DNA of 12,829 nucleotides, taken from positions 1 to 12,829 of the forward strand of contig JBEBBU010000151.1 of the NCBI GenBank assembly GCA_041158225.1. Direction: 5' to 3'. The DNA is from JBEBBU01 sp041158225 (GTDB lineage Bacteria; Pseudomonadota; Gammaproteobacteria; Methylococcales; Methylococcaceae). This document shows, piece by piece, positions 11,832 through 12,829 of this stretch. The position numbers were made by a program, and so were the translations under genes. The notes under the pieces are model-generated. The model searched no databases and was not told the DNA's origin. It saw only the letters and a list, made by a program, of their open reading frames with translations. Each line of letters starts with the position of its first letter. Position 1 is the first letter of the stretch.

Positions 11832-12829
11832 ATGATACGCACCCTCGTCAGGGGCATCCTGAAACGGCTCTACCGCATCCACATCACTGGCCTCGAACAT
11901 TTCGAGGCCACGGGTGGCCGGGTTCTGGTCGTGGCCAATCACCTGTCCTTCCTGGATCCTGTCATGCTCTGGGCCTTCCTGCCCGAGGGCATGACCTTTG
12001 CGATCAATACCCAGATCGCCCGGCTGTGGTGGGTGCGCCCGGGACTTGGCTTTGCCCGCACTTTTGCCATGGACAGCAGCAACCCGCAGGCGCTGCGTAC
12101 CCTGGCCCACCATCTGGAAGCTGGCAACTCCGCCGTCATTTTCCCGGAAGGCCGCATCAGCGTCACCGGCAGCCTGATGAAGATCTACGATGGCGCCGCC
12201 CTGATCGCCGAGCGCACCAGCACGCCGATGCTGGTGGTGCACCTGGATGGCCCGCAGTACACCCCGTTTTCGCGCATGCAGGGTCAGTACCGCCTGCGCT
12301 GGTTCCCGGACATCCATCTGCATATCCGGCCTGCCTTCAGCCTGCGCCCGGAACCCGGCATCAGCGGTCATGAACGCCGTCACCGCGCCGGCCTGATGCT
12401 GGCCGACCAGATGCGCGAGGCGGCACTGGCAGCGGTACCCCTGGCGCCCACCCTGTTCGATGCCATCATCACCGCAGCGCGCCGCCACGGCCCCGGGCGT
12501 ACCATCATCGAAGACACCCAGCCGGTCACGCTCAGCTACCGCCAGTTCATCACCCGCGTGCAGGCGCTGCAGCAGGCGCTCCCGCACCCGGCAAACGCCG
12601 AGCCACAACCCATGGGCGTGCTGCTGCCCACCGCGCCGGCCACTGCGGTAACCCTGCTGGCGCTGCAGCGCAGCGGACATATCCCGGCCATGCTCAATTT
12701 TTCTGCCGGCGAAGGCCCGCTGCTGGCCGCCTGCCGCACCTGCCAGATCAGCACGGTCATCACCGCCCGCAGCTTTCTGGAAAAGGCACGGCTGGAGCCA
12801 CTGGCCACAGCACTCATCGCCGCTGACAT
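11832..12829 (+). CDS. aas: Aas-like bifunctional acyltransferase/acyl-ACP synthetase, cut by the window edge
   Basis: Aas re-acylates lysophosphatidylethanolamine in the inner membrane and can activate fatty acids on ACP; members fuse an acyltransferase to an AMP-forming ligase. The first 332 codons are visible with no stop. The PlsC-type domain has NHLSFLDP, with the HxxxxD pair H37/D42, and FPEGRIS with Glu 106. From about residue 205 the start of an AMP-binding domain is visible (TLFDAIITAARRHG, then VTLSYRQFITRVQALQQAL, GVLLPTAPATAVTLLALQRSG). This is the canonical order for Aas. The AMP-signature motif lies beyond the edge. The ATG at 11832 follows the SDR stop by 13 nt, without a strong ribosome site. 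A related plsC-acyl-CoA ligase fusion with another substrate is possible. Confidence 0.85.
   Translation, partial: MIRTLVRGILKRLYRIHITGLEHFEATGGRVLVVANHLSFLDPVMLWAFLPEGMTFAINTQIARLWWVRPGLGFARTFAMDSSNPQALRTLAHHLEAGNSAVIFPEGRISVTGSLMKIYDGAALIAERTSTPMLVVHLDGPQYTPFSRMQGQYRLRWFPDIHLHIRPAFSLRPEPGISGHERRHRAGLMLADQMREAALAAVPLAPTLFDAIITAARRHGPGRTIIEDTQPVTLSYRQFITRVQALQQALPHPANAEPQPMGVLLPTAPATAVTLLALQRSGHIPAMLNFSAGEGPLLAACRTCQISTVITARSFLEKARLEPLATALIAAD

Noticed and set aside
11787..12680. 297-codon minus-strand frame opposite the SDR end and the Aas-like gene
   Set aside because: The plus strand carries clear acyltransferase motifs (HxxxxD, FPEGR) in a continuous frame. The minus frame has low-complexity Gly/Arg/Gln composition.
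1..12829. CRISPR array, tRNA/rRNA gene or complete insertion sequence
   Set aside because: No regularly spaced repeats, cloverleaf-like segments or transposase-like frames were seen on reading through. A profile search was not possible here.

Overview
The window looks like a chromosomal segment of a Gram-negative proteobacterium, most likely gamma- or betaproteobacterial. It carries lipid A (lpxA), outer-membrane assembly (bamA, skp), Fe-superoxide dismutase and Aas-type phospholipid repair genes. The core genes look GC-rich. I cannot name the genus from sequence alone.

Minus-strand envelope block (1-5393, transcribed right to left): phoU, bamA, skp/ompH, fabZ, lpxA, rnhB. The genes are tightly packed: phoU/bamA overlap by 11 nt, skp/fabZ are 5 nt apart, and fabZ/lpxA and lpxA/rnhB each overlap by 4 nt. 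Several starts are non-ATG: GTG for bamA, TTG for lpxA and apparently CTG for rnhB. The classical order is rseP-bamA-skp-lpxD-fabZ-lpxA-lpxB-rnhB. Here lpxD and lpxB are absent from their usual places, and phoU occupies the place of rseP. Together these genes supply 3-hydroxyacyl-ACP supply control, the first lipid A step and OMP folding. LpxA has Met at the acyl-chain ruler position, which predicts 3-hydroxydecanoyl (C10) selectivity.

Accessory block (5514-8849): a nucleotide-sugar epimerase (UDP-glucuronate 4-epimerase type), then a zeta-toxin-like P-loop kinase with a small overlapping partner gene. Next come a CYTH phosphatase on the opposite strand, an unidentified short minus-strand reading frame, a Phd-type antitoxin/PIN toxin pair and a truncated remnant of a Fic-family gene. 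This looks like a small site of repeated insertion and decay of toxin-type genes.

Right block (8850-12829): a LysR regulator divergent from a secreted DUF4440/SnoaL-like protein, with a palindrome between them. Then sodB, a short-chain dehydrogenase whose Shine-Dalgarno lies in one arm of a perfect 10-bp hairpin, and the first 332 codons of an Aas-like acyltransferase/acyl-ACP synthetase that runs off the window.

I saw no convincing tRNA, rRNA, CRISPR array, complete insertion sequence or wholly new multi-gene system. The points most worth checking are the hairpin-sequestered ribosome site before the SDR gene, the CTG start of rnhB, the decayed toxin region, and the unusual BamA C-terminus and cysteine pairs.
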